Shown here piece by piece: positions 61,601 through 64,000 of a DNA stretch of 64,000 bases (position 1 is its first letter; each line of letters starts with the position of its first letter). Both the position numbers and the translations under genes were made by a program. A model generated the notes under the pieces. It worked only from the letters and a program-made list of their open reading frames with translations, searched no databases and had not been told where the DNA came from. This stretch comes from Allium sativum (Eukaryota > Streptophyta > Magnoliopsida > Asparagales > Amaryllidaceae): the NCBI GenBank assembly GCA_030737875.1, contig CM060922.1, positions 230,744,335-230,808,334 of the forward strand, in the 5' to 3' direction.

Positions 61601-62257
61601 TAATATCTAGTTTGAATTGAGTTGCTTAGGCTGATGTTGATTATCTTCTAGTTTTAATTCCAGCAGAGCAGCGATGCCATTTTTATTTTTTTATTAGAAG
61701 AAGAGAGCAATGGAGGCTAGAGAATTGTGTAAGAAACCTAGGTAGAGTCTAGGGTCATTTTTATAGAGTTTATGAACTGATTAGGACCATTGATGTTGCT
61801 TGGATTGATCGTAGCCATTCATTCGAAAGAGAGACCAATTAGAGCCTGCCACCTAGCCCTAATGACAAAGCATGCTTCTGGAAATCGACCAATATAGACT
61901 AGGCCAGCCAGGGTGGACTGGGTTCGACCTGGGTCTGGACCAGGTCGACAGCCCTGTCGACAGCCCTGTCGACCTGGCTAGACCAGGTCGACAGCCCAGT
62001 CGACCTGGGTGTCTTAGGCGGGACTTTTCCCGCCCTGGCCAAATGGGCCCGATTTTTAATTTTAGACTTGATTCAGAAACTTCCGGAGGCTACATCTTCT
62101 TCATACGGACTCCGTTTTTCGAAAACTCGGACTCTATTTCGCGTATTTTTCCGAGACGAACGCAATGGCGTATCCCGTTTCCCTTAGTTCTTTGATTTCA
62201 AATTAATTATACTTTAATTTGTTAATTCCACAGTTATAGAATACACGGGGTGTTACA
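58700..62257 (-). repeat. Gypsy 5' LTR (3558 bp)
   Basis: Right LTR of the minus-strand element, directly abutting TSD TTCAT. The minus-strand TATA is at about 61757-61767. Confidence 0.95.
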
Positions 62258-62370
62258 TTCATTATCTGGTGTATTTATTTAATTCTGTTCTACTATTATC
62301 TGTTTTTGTGTTATATTCCACGGATTACCCTTGCCACCGTCAGTACGGGGTTTGGGGTCGTCTCAAGACT

Positions 62371-63790
62371 TCTTCCACAAGTTAAGTTTAACATCGTGTC
62401 TAAATGCGGTTATAATTCAAATTTCTAATTGGGGTGCACAACATTAATCCTAATTAATTTAGGAATTGTGATATACACGTAAATATGTATATTTTATCTG
62501 CTTATTTATCTTGTTTTCTCTTAAAAATAATTGATACTGTGTATTTATAGTTGTGTTTTCAGGTTATTTATGATGAATGGAATTGATGCACTTAATCGTT
62601 GAAAAGATTGAAGAATTATTGTAAGAAGAGTGTTGATTTTCAGAACTAGATTAAAGATTGAATAAATGTTGCTGTTCAACCATCTTCTGCCGCATATTTT
62701 AATGATTCAATGCCTTTTCATAAAGATAGCTTGTCGCAGATGTTATAGAGTTCCTATTCATGCTCAAAACAGTCGGAGTTGATGCCATTTGATGCCTGCA
62801 AGCTATGACATTTGCAAATCCTTTCGCATGCATTCACACTTAGCTATTTGGTTTATATATTATTTTGAAAAAAGGGATTTTGTCCCACATTATGTAATTG
62901 GCCACTTAGTCTTGGCCTGGGAAAATATAGATACACTACTGTCTAGTTCATTTGTATTCATTCAACAATGGGTTTTATTATGTAACTTTCTTCTGTCGGA
63001 ATAAAGTTAGTATTCTCCATTTTCTCTTTTGTTTTATTTACATGTTATTTTCTTTTCTGCAATTAGATTAGATTGTCCTTAATTTTAATTTATTTTCTTT
63101 TTCTCTTGTTTTTTGTTCTATGTTGCAATATACGTTCGTTGTTAGAATAATAAACATGAGAGGCTAATCCCTTTCAACTTAGGGGTAATGAAGCTCTCTT
63201 GATAATGTAGTTGCAACGTAATTTATTTGTTCATTCTCTCTTTTTGTGCTTCATGTCACGTTGATGTCATAGTGATTAAGTGGAGGTTGAAATCAAAAAT
63301 TTGATGGTCTATAGTTCTAATTAATAGTTCATAGGCCATGCTTAAAGTATATTTCTATTTCAACATGTTCATTTTTCATTAGATCTACTAAGGTGATTTA
63401 GCGGGTATGATATAGTTTGATAGTTTATGTTGTGCTAGTTAATAATATGTATCAGCTATATTTATAATAATCTTATCAACTAAATTCACAAAAGGCCAAA
63501 AGAAAAGAGAGATCATAATTTCATTACTTGTTGTACTACACGATCTAGAAAGTGGATTTATTCCTAAGTTGTCATTTATCTCATAGTTTTTATTAAATTT
63601 AGCTTACTAGTTTAGTTGTAGTTTTTATTAATTTTCAACCAATCAAACCTTAGGGATAATCTGATTGGATTTATTAGTGAAAATAATTTGGTCCCTGAGT
63701 TCGACACCCTCTACCACAATCCTTTTGTTGTTTAGGAAAACCGACGAATTGAATAGTTGTTTACAATTGTTTAATTTGTTGGAAAATTTT
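62371..63790 (+). mobile_element. LTR of a Tat/Athila-like Gypsy element (start not fixed)
   Basis: After the end of the LTR-like host sequence (to about 62.5 kb) the region has the look of a Tat/Athila LTR. GTGTTTTCAGG occurs near 62553. A plant-typical 3' end follows, with TTTTATTAATTTTCAACC and GGTCCCTGAGTTCGACACCCT (63692-63712), before a PBS. No coding region. The LTR start and partner are not visible in the window. Confidence 0.5.
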
Positions 63791-63792
63791 TT

Positions 63793-63806
63793 TGGCGCCG
63801 TTGCCG
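63793..63806 (+). other. primer-binding site of a Tat/Athila-like element
   Basis: TGGCGCCGTTGCCG matches the conserved start of the PBS used by Tat/Athila Gypsy elements. The usual GGGGA continuation is replaced by TTAATC. It fits the 5' LTR ending just upstream; the element continues beyond the right edge. Confidence 0.65.
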
Positions 63807-64000
63807 TTAATCAAAATAATTTTTATTAGTAAATCCTTCGGGTTATATTTTTATTTTCTTCATTTTCCATTAAAAAAACCACAAAAATATTTTTATTTTA
63901 TTTCCTTTTGTTCTTTTTCATATATAGAAAAAGATTATCTCTTGATTAGTTTTTATATGGTATTGCTGATTACGATTTTCTAACTAAGAGAGAGAGAGAA
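63807..64000 (+). mobile_element. start of internal region of the Tat/Athila-like element
   Basis: T-rich untranslated sequence following the PBS. A 63-codon frame at 63792-63983 has no domain. The window ends in a GA repeat. Confidence 0.45.

Larger units (their letters stand above)
53142..62257 (-). mobile_element. recent Gypsy-type element with gag only (TR-GAG), 9.1 kb
   Basis: TSD TTCAT lies at 53137-53141 and 62258-62262. The LTRs (53142-56715, 58700-62257) are nearly identical over 3.56 kb. They start TGTAACACCCC and end GGGTGTTACA on the plus strand. The PBS TGGTATCAGAGCTG (minus, 58684-58697) and purine tract TTAAGTGGGGGAGAA (56716-56730) set the minus orientation. The 1984-bp internal region encodes one intact gag and no pol. 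It is a young, structurally complete non-autonomous element. Confidence 0.95.
47983..62365 (+). mobile_element. solo Gypsy-type LTR (about 5.26 kb) split by a Gypsy element
   Basis: It starts TGTAACGACCC and ends GGTCGTCTCA, flanked by AGACT (47978-47982 and 62366-62370). After removing the 9.1-kb insert about 5262 bp remain, without PBS, PPT or coding domain. It is the same family as 21274-45579 in the opposite orientation. For example, the segments near 52020-52480 and 22030-22400 are reverse complements with substitutions. A TATA-like AAATATATAAATAA near 48850 precedes a leader around 48900-49250. Confidence 0.88.

Overview
The window is plant nuclear DNA, almost certainly from a eudicot. 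It is AT-rich, dominated by LTR retrotransposons, and contains hAT and CACTA-like DNA transposons, many AT and GT microsatellites, and broken pieces of recognisable plant genes with plant-type introns. I see no intact, ordinary host gene. The species cannot be named from the sequence alone.

Layout, left to right. 1-2159 is the 3' part of a plus-strand LTR element. 2.2-5.4 kb is unassigned AT-rich DNA with a microsatellite hairpin and a repeat shared with 46.0 kb. 5405-8973 is a defective minus-strand Ty1/Copia element with TSD GAATA; it has gag, protease, integrase and a truncated reverse transcriptase. 9.3-9.9 kb holds a LINE reverse-transcriptase relic. 12.0-18.8 kb is the most unusual part, a patchwork of host-gene fragments. 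On the minus strand, a CBP20 start (nuclear cap-binding protein) abuts an MSH1 segment. A POLD4-like ORF (DNA polymerase delta small subunit) lies inside a complete 842-bp hAT element. Exons 2-4 of a decayed class III peroxidase follow, then an exon of NRPB3 (RNA polymerase II subunit 3). Between these lie a 312-bp hAT MITE and a probable solo LTR. 19.6-21.0 kb is bounded by CACTA-like ends.

21.3-45.6 kb is a three-level nest. A solo Gypsy-type LTR (TSD GTTAT) is split by a LARD with 6-kb LTRs (TSD ACCAC). One LTR of that LARD is split by a 4.15-kb Copia-type element that has only a gag region (TSD AACCA). 46-62.4 kb is a second nest. A solo LTR of the same family as the first, in the opposite orientation (TSD AGACT), is split by a 9.1-kb Gypsy element (TSD TTCAT). 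That element has near-identical 3.56-kb LTRs and an intact gag but no pol. The window ends in a Tat/Athila-like LTR followed by a tRNA-type primer-binding site at 63793.

Functionally, no pathway is encoded here. The elements with PBS and PPT but no pol (the LARD and both gag-only elements) must depend on reverse transcriptase and integrase from elsewhere. The most novel content is the gene-fragment patchwork and the apparently recent gag-only Gypsy element. Family calls come from remembered protein motifs and from LTR/TSD structure read by eye. No database search was run.
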